Shown here piece by piece: positions 25,796 to 35,941 of a DNA stretch of 64,000 nt. Position 1 is the stretch's first letter. Every line of letters begins with the position of its first letter. The notes beneath the pieces were generated by a model that was given only the letters and a program-made list of their open reading frames with translations, was not told the origin of the DNA and did not search any database. The translations under genes were made by a program, and so were the position numbers. Source of the DNA: JAPHTQ01 sp050295975 (GTDB taxonomy: Bacteria; Pseudomonadota; Gammaproteobacteria; Thiohalomonadales; Thiohalomonadaceae); assembly GCA_050295975.1 (NCBI GenBank), contig JBNKQR010000011.1:1-64000 (forward strand), written 5' to 3'.

Positions 25796-25993
25796 TTCAA
25801 ATCCAAAGTCGTTCCCTGTCTGTCATGTAGATGGCAGACAAAGGTGCATCATTACGGGAAGGCACGGAACTCCCGCCGCACGGGGCCGTGTGCAAAAGGA
25901 GACGGATTCTAGCATCCGCTGGGGGAACCCTGCAAAACGACACACAATCACCATTCGATTTACAAGGTAATTATTCCCTGTAACTGCCCGCAT

Positions 25994-26020
25994 AAAAAAA
26001 GCCCCGCAATGCGGGGCTTC
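25994..26020 (-). terminator. Rho-independent terminator of the OMP/TPR operon
   Basis: On the minus strand GAAGCCCCGCattGCGGGGC is followed by seven T's. It lies 23 bases past the stop of the barrel gene at 26043. Confidence 0.9.
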
Positions 26021-26042
26021 TGTCTGCTGCAAGCAATACTGC

Positions 26043-27239
26043 CTAATACTTCCACTTTGCACCTAGCATCACGGCATTATTGGTGTACTGGTAACGGTCG
26101 TCACTGTTATCACGTTTAGTGTGCTCGAACTCCACATAGTAGGTTTTGTTTTTATTCCACTGATAATCACCACGGAGTTGCAGGTCGAGACCAGAGGCAC
26201 TTTTTTTGCCTTGAGTGGGATCTTCAAAGTTATAGGCTTTGGCATAGTTGTAATCAAGAACAGCTACCTTTACGCGCATACTGATCTTCTCATTGAAGTC
26301 ATGCAACACACGCACCTTAAACTTTGAGAGGTCCAGATCGTTATAACCCACATTGTTATCACTGCGTTGAGTCATTTCGTAGTCAAAATAGGCTACCGTG
26401 TCTTTATCAAGGCGTTGGCGTACACCAATGGTGTATCCGGTGTAGTTGTACTTCAGAAGTGGATTACTTGCTAGCAAAGTACCGTTTATGTCGTATGCGT
26501 GACGGTATTTATAGTCACGTACTTCACTCGCATATTCCAGGGTTAATTTAGTATCGGTAGGAAAATAGTGCTCCCAGTAAACACCATACATATTGTAAGT
26601 ATGGTCATACTGCGTCCAGGCCACAGGATCGGAATAATCCAGATTTTCATAGGTGAGTTTTACACCAACGTTATCGTCTGGAGTTATCTTACGTTCATAG
26701 TCACCTTCAAAACCCGTACTAGTATAAGTGTAGCGATTAGATACATCGACACCACCAGTGGAAGCCTTTGGGTCACCCGAATCACGATCTACATAGATCT
26801 TATCTTGCGTATGAAGAAATGCGCCCACATAGGCATCACCATCCTTACCTTTTTTACCTAACTTGAAGGCAGTTCCTACATTAATTTGATGCTTTGTATC
26901 GTTGGCATCCTGCAATACTGAATCGAGATGAAAGTTTCCATCAAAGCGATAACCGAGAACAAGATCGATTTGTTTCGCCAAAGGATTAGTGAATTCTGTT
27001 CTGAATTTAAACGGAATAAAGAGACCCGCTTTCTCTTTCGGTGTAACAATCGTTGCACCGGTAGCATCCGCATAATAATCTGCATAACTATGGTCCGGCG
27101 CGTGATAGGCGTTTGTTTCATAACCCACACCGGTATCAACCGACCATGTCACATCAAATGGCATATTGCTTTTTGGTGCGGCCAGCGCCAAGTTGGCTGT
27201 AAATAGTGACAGAACCACCACTGCTAATCTTATTCTCAT
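26043..27239 (-). CDS. Outer-membrane beta-barrel protein, 398 aa
   Basis: Begins with a cleavable signal peptide (MRIRLAVVVLSLFTANLALA, cut before APKS). The rest alternates polar and hydrophobic residues with many aromatic-rich strands and ends in VMLGAKWKY, close to the usual aromatic closing strand of outer-membrane barrels. Roughly 14-16 strands are plausible. It is the last gene of a four-gene minus-strand run and probably forms its outer-membrane port; the predicted terminator follows. Specific family not recognised. Confidence 0.8.
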   Translation of the reverse strand: MRIRLAVVVLSLFTANLALAAPKSNMPFDVTWSVDTGVGYETNAYHAPDHSYADYYADATGATIVTPKEKAGLFIPFKFRTEFTNPLAKQIDLVLGYRFDGNFHLDSVLQDANDTKHQINVGTAFKLGKKGKDGDAYVGAFLHTQDKIYVDRDSGDPKASTGGVDVSNRYTYTSTGFEGDYERKITPDDNVGVKLTYENLDYSDPVAWTQYDHTYNMYGVYWEHYFPTDTKLTLEYASEVRDYKYRHAYDINGTLLASNPLLKYNYTGYTIGVRQRLDKDTVAYFDYEMTQRSDNNVGYNDLDLSKFKVRVLHDFNEKISMRVKVAVLDYNYAKAYNFEDPTQGKKSASGLDLQLRGDYQWNKNKTYYVEFEHTKRDNSDDRYQYTNNAVMLGAKWKY

Positions 27240-27260
27240 GACCTGACTCCTCGTATTTAT

Positions 27261-29138
27261 TTAATCTCTTTTCTCAAGCAACAACAGTTCAGCAAGTAAA
27301 TTTTCATTCTCTGGCTCAAGCGCCAGCCCTTTATTCAATTCTTTTTGTGCACGCTGTATATCGCCACTGGCGTGCAAGCTTTTTGCCAGGAGCAGACGTA
27401 GGTTGGTTTTATCGGGTTCGATATCAACCGCCTCTTGCAACAGTGTAATAGCGTCGGTATAACGGCCTAACGAAATCAACACTTCACCCTGTGCTTGCAG
27501 TGCTTTGCTGTTAGTCGGTTCGAGGTCGCGTACTTTATTCAACGCATCATTTGCTTGTTCATATTGCTGTAGGTCGATGTACACACGTGCCATGTTGTAC
27601 CAGGCATTCGCATAGGTAGGATCGTAATTCAGGGCCGCCTGATATTCGGCAATCGCCTTTTGTGGTTGGCCTACACGATTCAGTCGCACCGCAAGATTAA
27701 GATGGGCATTGATGTAACTGGGGCGCAGTCGGATGGCTTCCTCATAGGCGGAAATAGCTTCCCGGTTTTTATCGACCCTGCCATAAAGGACACCCATGTT
27801 GTACCAGGCTGTGGTGTAGTTCTTTCGCATTTTCACTGCATGTTGAAATGCATCGAGAGCGGTCTCGTTTTGTTTTTGACGCATGTATAGCAAACCAAGG
27901 TTGTACCATGCAGTGGCATAATCATTCTGTTGCGACAATGCCTTACGGTAACTCTTCTCTGCAGCCTCGTAGTCCTTCATCCTGGTGCGAACCAGGCCTA
28001 TATTGAGGTAGGCTTCAGGATAATTTCCCTGCTGCAATTCAATGGCTTTCTCATAATCAGCGACAGCCTCTGCATAGCGCTTAAGGCGGTAATCTGCTCG
28101 ACCAAGATTGAACAGTGCCTTGGCGTTCTGTGGCTCACGCTCAATCAACCAGTTGAATTGAGCGCGCGCATCTTCCCAGCGTTTTTCATCCAGTAACAGC
28201 AAGCCCAGGTTATATCTGCCAGCAGAGTGTTCTGGATCGAATTGCAGCAGTTCACGATAACGGCGAATCGCAGTGGCGTTATCGCCACTGACGCTATAGT
28301 GACGTGCCAGGGCAAAGAGCGCCGCTGGATTGCCCTGCGCCAGATCCAGCACGGTAAGCAGTTGTTTCTCTGCTGCTCGTCGACCCTCCGGCGTATCCGG
28401 TTCCATCTCGGCCAGTGCCAGACGTGGTTCGACGAAACCGGGTAGATGCCGAATGGCCAGTTTGAACTGCTGTTCTGCCTGTAACTTTTGATTGTCACCT
28501 AGCAAGGCACGCCCGTATTGATAGTATGCGCGTGCCTTGCGTGCCCCCCCGGCCTGCATAGTGGCCTGCTGCAATACCTCTGCAGCCTGTTTGAAGTCGC
28601 TGTTGTTGAGCAACAACAGACCAAGGTTATAGTGTGCCTCGAAGTGGTTTGGATTGATTGCGATGAGAAGACGATAGTCCTGCATGGCTTTATCGTCGGC
28701 ATCTATCTGCGTATTGACCAGTGCACGATAGAAATAGAGTCCAGGCCAGAGCGGTTCTTTCTTTGCTGCCTTTTCAAGGGTTCTTAGAGCATCGCTATAA
28801 CGCTTCTGTTTGTATTGCACGACACCCAATGTTGCCAGACTGCGAGAATCGTCACGCTGCTTTATTAGTGGCTTCAGTTGTAACTCTGCCTGTTGCAACT
28901 TTTGCTCAAGGATCAACTTTGCTATCTGATCAAGCTCTGGGTCTGCTTCACCAAATGCAGGCAGTTCCTGATCTTCAGGACCCTCACTGTTCTGCAGCGC
29001 AAGTCGAGACTGAATGGTGATAACGGTGACCTCATCGGCCTCCAGCTCGACCTGGTAACGCACATAGAACAGCAGGGCAAAGAGCAATCCCAGCACACCG
29101 AGGATCGGCACAAAGCTTTCACGCAGCACCTTACCCAT
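27261..29138 (-). CDS. TPR repeat protein, inner-membrane anchored, 625 aa
   Basis: One N-terminal TM segment (about 10-28, FVPILGVLGLLFALLFYVRY) then more than a dozen tetratricopeptide repeats through the whole periplasm-facing region, with typical YNLGLLLLDEKRWEDA and AWYNMGVLYGRVDKNREAI. Likely a scaffold or periplasmic assembly factor between the membrane ligase and the OMP. Its ATG shares one base with the ligase stop (TAATG), so it is translated in step with it. No catalytic motif is visible. Confidence 0.85.
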   Translation of the reverse strand: MGKVLRESFVPILGVLGLLFALLFYVRYQVELEADEVTVITIQSRLALQNSEGPEDQELPAFGEADPELDQIAKLILEQKLQQAELQLKPLIKQRDDSRSLATLGVVQYKQKRYSDALRTLEKAAKKEPLWPGLYFYRALVNTQIDADDKAMQDYRLLIAINPNHFEAHYNLGLLLLNNSDFKQAAEVLQQATMQAGGARKARAYYQYGRALLGDNQKLQAEQQFKLAIRHLPGFVEPRLALAEMEPDTPEGRRAAEKQLLTVLDLAQGNPAALFALARHYSVSGDNATAIRRYRELLQFDPEHSAGRYNLGLLLLDEKRWEDARAQFNWLIEREPQNAKALFNLGRADYRLKRYAEAVADYEKAIELQQGNYPEAYLNIGLVRTRMKDYEAAEKSYRKALSQQNDYATAWYNLGLLYMRQKQNETALDAFQHAVKMRKNYTTAWYNMGVLYGRVDKNREAISAYEEAIRLRPSYINAHLNLAVRLNRVGQPQKAIAEYQAALNYDPTYANAWYNMARVYIDLQQYEQANDALNKVRDLEPTNSKALQAQGEVLISLGRYTDAITLLQEAVDIEPDKTNLRLLLAKSLHASGDIQRAQKELNKGLALEPENENLLAELLLLEKRD

Positions 29139-30019
29139 TACATTGCCTCCAGGATCGGACGCATTCCGCGACGGGTAACGTTCTGGATCTCCAGACCGGG
29201 ACGTGCATTGATCTCCAACAGCACCGGCCCCTGTGCGGCAATGGCGATATCGATGCCGATGTACTTAAGTGGTACCGCCTCGGCGATGTTGCGCGAGTGC
29301 TGCATGATCTCGTCCCAGAACGGAAGTTCAACACCGATCAGTTCGGCGCCGCTGTCAGGGTGTACGGTGATCGGTTCGCCCTTGAGCATCGCGCGGAAAC
29401 TACGTCCGCTTTGCAGATCAATACCAATGCCAACTGCCCCCTGGTGCAGATTGGCCTTGCCGTCCGACAGCAGGGTCGGCACACGGCTCATGGTTAGCAC
29501 CGGTTCGTGCTGGAACATGATCACTCGTACGTCGGCCAGACCGCGATCGAAGAGGTTGTTGATCACCGGATGCTGTACGATGCGTTGCTCGATGATCGCA
29601 GCATCCTGCTTGTCGTGTGAGAAAACCCCAAAGATGATATCGGCAATGTGCCTACGCATATCTTCAATGCGGTAACGCTTGCCGCTGATCCCGATCCACT
29701 CATTACCTTCACGGCCAACGATGACCACGATGCCGTTACCGGCGCTGCCGTTGGAGGGTTTGATCACGAAATCGTCCAGGCTGCGCAAATCCTTATCCAG
29801 ATTCGACAGTTCGTAAAAGTGCTGGTAACTGAAGTGGGTGGCTGCCAGCGGCACACCGACATCGGCCAGAATCTCCTTGCACAACAGCTTGTCGTTGGCG
29901 ATGGGGAAATCACAACGTTTATTGTGTGGGTAGACGTAACCCAGGTTGCGCTGATTCATCGTCAGCACATTGCGACTGGCCGCTCGCGCCATGCGCCATT
30001 GTTGCAGCCAGTTAACCAT
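29138..30019 (-). CDS. ATP-grasp ligase, alpha-L-glutamate ligase-like
   Basis: A 293-aa enzyme of the RimK/alpha-L-glutamate ligase-like ATP-grasp fold, expected to join an amino acid or peptide to a carboxylate with ATP. Visible: NYVYPHNKR-type N-terminus (YVYPHNKR), substrate loop FVIKPSNGSAGNGIVVI (about 110-127), PVINNLFDRGLADVRVI and metal-binding LEINARPGLEIQN near the C-terminus. It overlaps the upstream 7TM gene by 8 bases and the TPR gene by one. This enzyme type is known to travel with 7TM-transglutaminase proteins, with predicted roles in peptide modification of cell-surface material; the substrate is unproven. Confidence 0.85.
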   Translation of the reverse strand: MVNWLQQWRMARAASRNVLTMNQRNLGYVYPHNKRCDFPIANDKLLCKEILADVGVPLAATHFSYQHFYELSNLDKDLRSLDDFVIKPSNGSAGNGIVVIVGREGNEWIGISGKRYRIEDMRRHIADIIFGVFSHDKQDAAIIEQRIVQHPVINNLFDRGLADVRVIMFQHEPVLTMSRVPTLLSDGKANLHQGAVGIGIDLQSGRSFRAMLKGEPITVHPDSGAELIGVELPFWDEIMQHSRNIAEAVPLKYIGIDIAIAAQGPVLLEINARPGLEIQNVTRRGMRPILEAM

Positions 30020-31646
30020 GTGCCACCTCCGCTTTACGTAACAGCAGATGGCGGAAACGGATGAACTCCATCAGCCGCATACCAACCCAGCGGCCAAGCC
30101 AGACATTCAGCGCCATCACCACCAGCAACAGTTCCGGGAAGGCAAGGAACAGCGATTGCATGAACAGCGACGACATCACCGCATAGGCGGCGGCGATGAC
30201 AATCACCGTGGTCGCCATCAGTTTCATTGTGTTTGCCATCCCCTGCTCTTCGGCCATGATGGCGAAGCGCTCCGAAGTGATCGCCAGGATGGCGATGGGG
30301 AACAGGGTCATCTGCGCCAATTCAAACAGACCGAAATGTACGCCACCGACGGTCAACATCATCATCACCATCACCACCACCGCCAGGATCACCGCCATCT
30401 TTGGCGAGTGCAGCAGTTGCAACCAGTCAAGTCCCTTACGAATCACAGCGGTGATGGCGATGATCAGGATGAAACCGGTCAGGCCCCACAACAGTCCGCT
30501 CTCACGCGCTGCAGCAGCGATGAGTGCAGGCAGGAAGGTACCGAATGTTTCAATGCCGATAACGTTACGGAAGACCACCGTGACAAATGCACCCAGTGGG
30601 ATCATCAACAACACCTTGAGCAGATCCTGTGAGATACCGACCCGCTCAAAGATGGCGTAGAAGTTGATCATATTAAAGATCGAATCGCCCAACTCCTGCT
30701 GTACTTCATAGCGTGGCACCAGCTTTTTGACTGTGTTAAAGCGGTACTGGAAGTTGATGTTACTGGTGTGTTTAAACAGAACCTCATCCCCGTAATAGAG
30801 GGTAAGGAAATTAGCGGGAATTTCGGCAAAGTGATCGTTAATCGTGTCGAACGGTACCCAGTGACCACTGACATAGGCCTCTACCCACTGGTGACTGGTA
30901 CGCTTACTGCCACCGCTCATCACATAACCACCGACCAGGCGCGCAGGAATATTTAGATATCGGGCCATTGCAACAAACAGACGGCCTTTACCGTTACAAC
31001 TCGCCTCACCCAGTTTCAACGCGGTGAGCGCATCGGTATAGCCGGAGAAATTACGATTGGTGAACTGATCCTGCAGATAGCGGTGAATGATGGTCAGACT
31101 CTCACCCAGTGTCCGTGCCTTTGGGTTCGGCATCAGCTCATCAACCCGCTGCTTGATCAATGGGCTATCGACCTGAATCCCCTCTTCCGCCTTCAGGTAC
31201 TGCTGCAACTGTGCGGGATACTCTTCCGGGATCGGCATATCAACCGGTAGTACATACTGAATGGTCTTGCTCTGCACCAGCATGGTGTAGCGAATATCCT
31301 GTCTGCCATCGACATTCGCCGCATCCCAGGTAGCGATACGATTCTCCCCTTCAGTGCGCTGATTTAGAACAAATATTCCATTCGCCTGTTGTTCTTCAAG
31401 GATATTCTGTCTTGTGTCGGAGCGGGGCAGGAAGGTTTCTATCTTGATCGATTCACCATGCCCATCCACCTGCATCGCCAATTCGACCTGATAGCTCTGT
31501 GTCGGGATCAATCCTTTTAATGGATAGTCGAGGACAAACAGCTTTATGCCCATCAGGCTTAGCGGCAACACAACCAGCACGGCTATGAGCGCCCAGTACG
31601 CGAGAAATTTCTTGTCTTTTATTTTACTGCTCACGTCGTACACCAT
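30012..31646 (-). CDS. 7TM-transglutaminase (UUP1-type) membrane protein
   Basis: A 544-aa inner-membrane protein: one TM segment (about 15-38), a periplasmic region with a transglutaminase-like core (about 180-275), then about seven TM helices (about 340-520). The family is usually called inactive, yet the three positions that would be catalytic are filled here: C217 in EASCNGKGRLF, H252 in SHQWVEAY and D267 in VPFDTIN. ATG 31646 has GAGGA directly before it; a GTG at 31634 is an alternative. First gene of the four-gene operon, overlapping the ATP-grasp gene. Confidence 0.85.
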   Translation of the reverse strand: MVYDVSSKIKDKKFLAYWALIAVLVVLPLSLMGIKLFVLDYPLKGLIPTQSYQVELAMQVDGHGESIKIETFLPRSDTRQNILEEQQANGIFVLNQRTEGENRIATWDAANVDGRQDIRYTMLVQSKTIQYVLPVDMPIPEEYPAQLQQYLKAEEGIQVDSPLIKQRVDELMPNPKARTLGESLTIIHRYLQDQFTNRNFSGYTDALTALKLGEASCNGKGRLFVAMARYLNIPARLVGGYVMSGGSKRTSHQWVEAYVSGHWVPFDTINDHFAEIPANFLTLYYGDEVLFKHTSNINFQYRFNTVKKLVPRYEVQQELGDSIFNMINFYAIFERVGISQDLLKVLLMIPLGAFVTVVFRNVIGIETFGTFLPALIAAAARESGLLWGLTGFILIIAITAVIRKGLDWLQLLHSPKMAVILAVVVMVMMMLTVGGVHFGLFELAQMTLFPIAILAITSERFAIMAEEQGMANTMKLMATTVIVIAAAYAVMSSLFMQSLFLAFPELLLVVMALNVWLGRWVGMRLMEFIRFRHLLLRKAEVAHG

Positions 31647-31884
31647 TCCTCAGATCACCCACTTGTATCAGGGTGATAAAACGTCACACATAAAATTATG
31701 CGTCTGAAACAGGTAACGAAGTGTTCGGCGAAATGGTTGCGCATTTTCCGCAACATTGAGCAAAAACTACTGAAAATAAGGTATGTGAAGTGACTTAGGT
31801 GAACAACCTAATTAGATAGAGACGAGCTAACCTGGAAAAGGGTTCCATTTTATCAACAACACCTACATAGCAAAAAGTGTTGAA

Positions 31885-31910
31885 TAAAAAACCGGGCACT
31901 TGGCCCGGTT
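31885..31910 (-). terminator. Rho-independent terminator of purL
   Basis: On the minus strand ACCGGGC-caagt-GCCCGGT is followed by six T's, starting 27 bases past the purL stop. Confidence 0.9.
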
Positions 31911-31936
31911 AGTGGAATTGCTCGTAGTTGGTGATT

Positions 31937-34900
31937 TTATCCTGCCCACACCCGCGCATTACGGAACATGCGCATCCATGGCCCATCCTCGCCCCACTCT
32001 TCTGGATGCCATGAATGCTGTACCGTACGGAACACGCGCTCCGGATGCGGCATCATGATAGTGAAGCGACCATCATCGCTGCACAGCCCGGTGATACCCA
32101 GCGGTGAGCCATTGGGATTGGCGGGATAGATCTCGGTGGGGTCACCGTAGTTGTTCACGTAGCGTAAGGCGACCTGCTGCTTGCGCAGTACTTCTTCCGG
32201 AGTCTGACCAGAACGGAACTCGGCGCGGCCCTCACCATGAGCGACGGCGATAGGCATGCGTGAGCCTTCCATGCCCTGCAGGAACAGCGAGGGTGATTTC
32301 ATCACCTCGACCATCGCCACCCTTGCCTCGAACTGTTCGGAGAGATTGCGTACGAAGTGTGGCCAGCTTGATGCACCGGGGATCAGCTCGTGCAAGTTGG
32401 ACATCATCTGACAACCGTTACACACACCAAGACCAAAACTGTCATCACGATTGAAGAAGGCTTCAAACTGATCGCGGGCTTGCGCGTTAAACAGGATCGA
32501 TTTTGCCCAGCCCTCACCGGCGCCGAGTACATCACCGTAAGAGAAGCCACCACAGGCGACCAGACCCTTATATTCATCTAGTGAAACTCGCCCGCTGATA
32601 ATGTCACTCATGTGCACATCCACCGCATCAAAACCGGCACGGTCGAAGGCAGCTGCCATTTCGATCTGACCGTTAACTCCCTGCTCGCGCAGTACAGCAA
32701 CTGCAGGGCGCACACCTGATGAGATAAATGGCGCGGCGATGTCGTCGTCGATGTCGTAACTCAGTTCGGCGAACATGCCCGGGTCGTTGCCGTCGAGAAT
32801 CCGCTCGTACTCTTCGGTGGCGCAGTCGGCGTTGTCACGCAGAGACTGCATGCGGAAGGTGGTCTCGGACCAGGCGCGTTGCAGATCGATGCGCGACTCT
32901 TCGAGTAGCACTTCGCTTCTGTTACGAATCACGATGCGATCATCATTGTTAACTTCGCCGATGACAAAGGCGCAGTGCCCCAACTCCATTTCGCGCAATG
33001 CGGAGAGTACCTCGTCGGTATCCTCGTGACGCACCTGAATCACGGCACCCAGCTCTTCGCTAAACAGTGCCGCGACCGCATCCTCACCCAGCTCATCCAG
33101 TTGCAGTGCGACACCGCAGTGAGCGGCAAAGGCCATCTCGGTAACGGTGGTGAAGAGACCACCGTCGGAACGGTCGTGATAGGCGAGCAGTTTGCGTTCA
33201 CTGTTCAGTTCCTGAATCACAGCGAAGAACGCCTTCAACGCCTGCGGGTCATCGAGATCCGGTGCATGGTGCCCCAACTCTTTATAGACCTGCGCCAGAC
33301 AGGAGCCGCCAAGACGGTTACGCCCCTTGCCCAGATCGATGAGGATCAGATCGGTGTCACCCTTGTCGGTGCACAGTTCTGGTGTGAGTGTGTGGCGTAC
33401 ATCGCTTACCGGGGCAAAGGCGGTGATGATCAACGATAGCGGTGCGGTTACCGACTTCTCTTTGCCACTCTCCTGCCAAACGGTCTTCATCGACATGGAG
33501 TCTTTGCCCACAGGGATGACGATACCCAGTGCCGGGCAGAGTTCCATACCCACCGCTTTTACCGCGTCGTAGAGACCGGCGTCTTCACCTGGGTGACCTG
33601 CCGGGGCCATCCAGTTGGCGGAAAGAACGATGTCGGAAATATTTTCGATTTGTGCCGCGGCAATATTGGTCAATGCCTCGCCCACTGCCATGCGCGCACT
33701 GGCTGCGTGATCCAGCAGTGCCAACGGGGTACGCTCGCCCATCGCCATCGCTTCACCGCAGTAGCTATCGTAACTGCTGGCGGTGACACCGCAGTCGGCC
33801 ACCGGCACCTGCCACGGACCAACCATTTGGTCACGGTTGATCAAACCGGTAACGGTGCGATCGCCGATGGTGATAAGGAAGGTCTTGTCAGCGATAGTCG
33901 GCAGACGCAACAGACGATAGGCCGCATCACGGATGTCTATCTTGCTGGTGTTGAATGTCTCTTTCTGGAACGGTTTGTGGTGCACATCGCGCAGCATCTT
34001 CGGCGGCTTGCCAAGCAAGACTTCGAGCGGCATGTCGATGGGTGTGTTGTCGAAGTGACCATCGCCCAGCACCAGTTGCTGCTCCGCGCTCGCCTCGCCA
34101 ATCACGGCAAAGGGCGCACGCTCGCGTTCGCAGATGGCGGTAAAACGTTGCATATCTTCTGGCTGAATCGCCAGCACGTACCGCTCCTGCGCCTCGTTAC
34201 ACCAGATCTCCATCGGCGACATGCCCGGTTCGTCGTTGGGGATGGCGCGCAGTTCAAAGCGGGCACCACGCCCGGCGTCGTTGACCAGCTCCGGCATCGC
34301 GTTGGAAAGTCCACCTGCACCCACGTCGTGGATGGAGACGATGGGATTGGCATCGCCCAACTGCCAGCAGCGGTCGATCACCTCCTGACAACGCCGTTCG
34401 ATCTCCGGATTGCCACGCTGTACCGAGGCAAAGTCGAGGTTCTCCGCCGACTCGCCACTGGCCATGGATGAGGCCGCGCCGCCACCGAGACCGATGAGCA
34501 TCGCCGGACCACCCAGCACCACCAGTTGCGCACCGGGAGGAATAATATTTTTATCGACGTGCTCGACGCGAATGTTGCCGAGCCCGCCGGCAAGCATAAT
34601 CGGCTTGTGGTAACCGCGGACCTCTTCACCTTCCGGACCGGGGACCTTCGCCTCATAGGTGCGGAAGTAGCCGTTGATTGCCGGGCGACCGAATTCATTA
34701 TTAAAGGCTGCACCACCGAGGGGACCGTCGGTCATGATGTCGAGGGCAGAGACGATGCGTCCCGGCTTGCCGTAGTCCACCTCCCACGGCTGTTCGAAAC
34801 CGGGGATACGCAGGTTGGAGACAGAGAAACCGGTCAGACCCGCCTTCGGTTTGGAGCCGCGACCGGTGGCGCCCTCATCGCGGATTTCACCGCCGCTGCC

Positions 34901-35830
34901 GGTGGCTGCACCGGGGAATGGCGAAATCGCAGTGGGGTGGTTGTGGGTCTCTACCTTCATCAGGATCGCCATCGGCTCTTTATGATAGGTGTAACGATTA
35001 CTGCCCGGCTCGGGGAAGAAGCGCCCCGCCACCGGTCCCTCAATGACCGCCGAGTTGTCGCTATAGGCGGAGAGGGTCTTGCCCGGATTCTTCTGATGGG
35101 TGTTACGGATCATGGAGAAGAGCGACTTCTCCTGCTCCTGGCCGTCGATGATCCAGTCGGCGTTGAAGATCTTGTGACGACAGTGCTCCGAGTTGGCCTG
35201 TGCGAACATCATCAGTTCCACGTCGGAGGGGTTGCGCCCCAGAGTGGTGAAATTCTCCACCAGATAGTCGATCTCGTCCGGTGCCAATGCCAGACCCCAG
35301 TCGCTGTTGGCCCGTTCCAGCTCCGCCTTGCCACCCTCGAGAATGTCGACGCTGCGTAGCGGGGTCGGCTCCTGGCTGCGGAACAGTCCTACCGCCTCAT
35401 CGGCGTTGACCAGCACCTGCTCGATCATTCGGTCGTGCAGCAGTGCGGCGGCCAGTTGCGCCTGATGATCGCTGATTTCACCCTCGGCACTGAGGTAGTA
35501 GGCAATACCCCGCTCCAGACGGCGAATCTTGCTCAGGCCACAGTTGTGCGCAATATCGGTGGCCTTGGAGGCCCAGGGAGAGATGGTGCCGATGCGCGGG
35601 ATCACCAGTAGCATGCGACCCTGCGGCTCTTCCACCGAGGCACTGGGTCCATAGCGCAGCAACTTCGCCAGCGTCTCCTGCTCATTCACCTCCAGCGAGC
35701 TATCAACATCGGCGAAGTGGAGGTATTCGGCGTAGAGGTGCGAGAGTGTCGGGATAGGTTCCCGCAATGCGGCCTCAAGTCGAGTAAGACGAAACGGTGA
35801 GAGGGCCGGGCTTCCGCGCAGGATCAGCAT
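31937..35830 (-). CDS. purL: Phosphoribosylformylglycinamidine synthase PurL
   Basis: A 1297-aa single-chain enzyme of purine synthesis (FGAR + Gln + ATP to FGAM), the large gammaproteobacterial type (E. coli 1295 aa). Visible: N-terminal MLILRGSPALS, the LGRNPSDVELMMFAQANSEH segment, VETHNHPTAISPFPGAATGS and the C-terminal class I glutaminase with C in GVCNGCQMMSN and H in MPHPERVFR. ATG 35830 is chosen; the upstream 57 codons to 36001 include the heptad-repeat DNA and are not conserved. Confidence 0.96.
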   Translation of the reverse strand: MLILRGSPALSPFRLTRLEAALREPIPTLSHLYAEYLHFADVDSSLEVNEQETLAKLLRYGPSASVEEPQGRMLLVIPRIGTISPWASKATDIAHNCGLSKIRRLERGIAYYLSAEGEISDHQAQLAAALLHDRMIEQVLVNADEAVGLFRSQEPTPLRSVDILEGGKAELERANSDWGLALAPDEIDYLVENFTTLGRNPSDVELMMFAQANSEHCRHKIFNADWIIDGQEQEKSLFSMIRNTHQKNPGKTLSAYSDNSAVIEGPVAGRFFPEPGSNRYTYHKEPMAILMKVETHNHPTAISPFPGAATGSGGEIRDEGATGRGSKPKAGLTGFSVSNLRIPGFEQPWEVDYGKPGRIVSALDIMTDGPLGGAAFNNEFGRPAINGYFRTYEAKVPGPEGEEVRGYHKPIMLAGGLGNIRVEHVDKNIIPPGAQLVVLGGPAMLIGLGGGAASSMASGESAENLDFASVQRGNPEIERRCQEVIDRCWQLGDANPIVSIHDVGAGGLSNAMPELVNDAGRGARFELRAIPNDEPGMSPMEIWCNEAQERYVLAIQPEDMQRFTAICERERAPFAVIGEASAEQQLVLGDGHFDNTPIDMPLEVLLGKPPKMLRDVHHKPFQKETFNTSKIDIRDAAYRLLRLPTIADKTFLITIGDRTVTGLINRDQMVGPWQVPVADCGVTASSYDSYCGEAMAMGERTPLALLDHAASARMAVGEALTNIAAAQIENISDIVLSANWMAPAGHPGEDAGLYDAVKAVGMELCPALGIVIPVGKDSMSMKTVWQESGKEKSVTAPLSLIITAFAPVSDVRHTLTPELCTDKGDTDLILIDLGKGRNRLGGSCLAQVYKELGHHAPDLDDPQALKAFFAVIQELNSERKLLAYHDRSDGGLFTTVTEMAFAAHCGVALQLDELGEDAVAALFSEELGAVIQVRHEDTDEVLSALREMELGHCAFVIGEVNNDDRIVIRNRSEVLLEESRIDLQRAWSETTFRMQSLRDNADCATEEYERILDGNDPGMFAELSYDIDDDIAAPFISSGVRPAVAVLREQGVNGQIEMAAAFDRAGFDAVDVHMSDIISGRVSLDEYKGLVACGGFSYGDVLGAGEGWAKSILFNAQARDQFEAFFNRDDSFGLGVCNGCQMMSNLHELIPGASSWPHFVRNLSEQFEARVAMVEVMKSPSLFLQGMEGSRMPIAVAHGEGRAEFRSGQTPEEVLRKQQVALRYVNNYGDPTEIYPANPNGSPLGITGLCSDDGRFTIMMPHPERVFRTVQHSWHPEEWGEDGPWMRMFRNARVWAG

Positions 35831-35941
35831 TGGGTCGAGCCTATATTTAGTCAGTGGTCGGGAGAGGGGGAATGATACTGGATGCGGGCAGGGACATAAA
35901 CAGCTTAAAGGTAGCAAGTAGCAGGAGATGACGTTGGTTTT

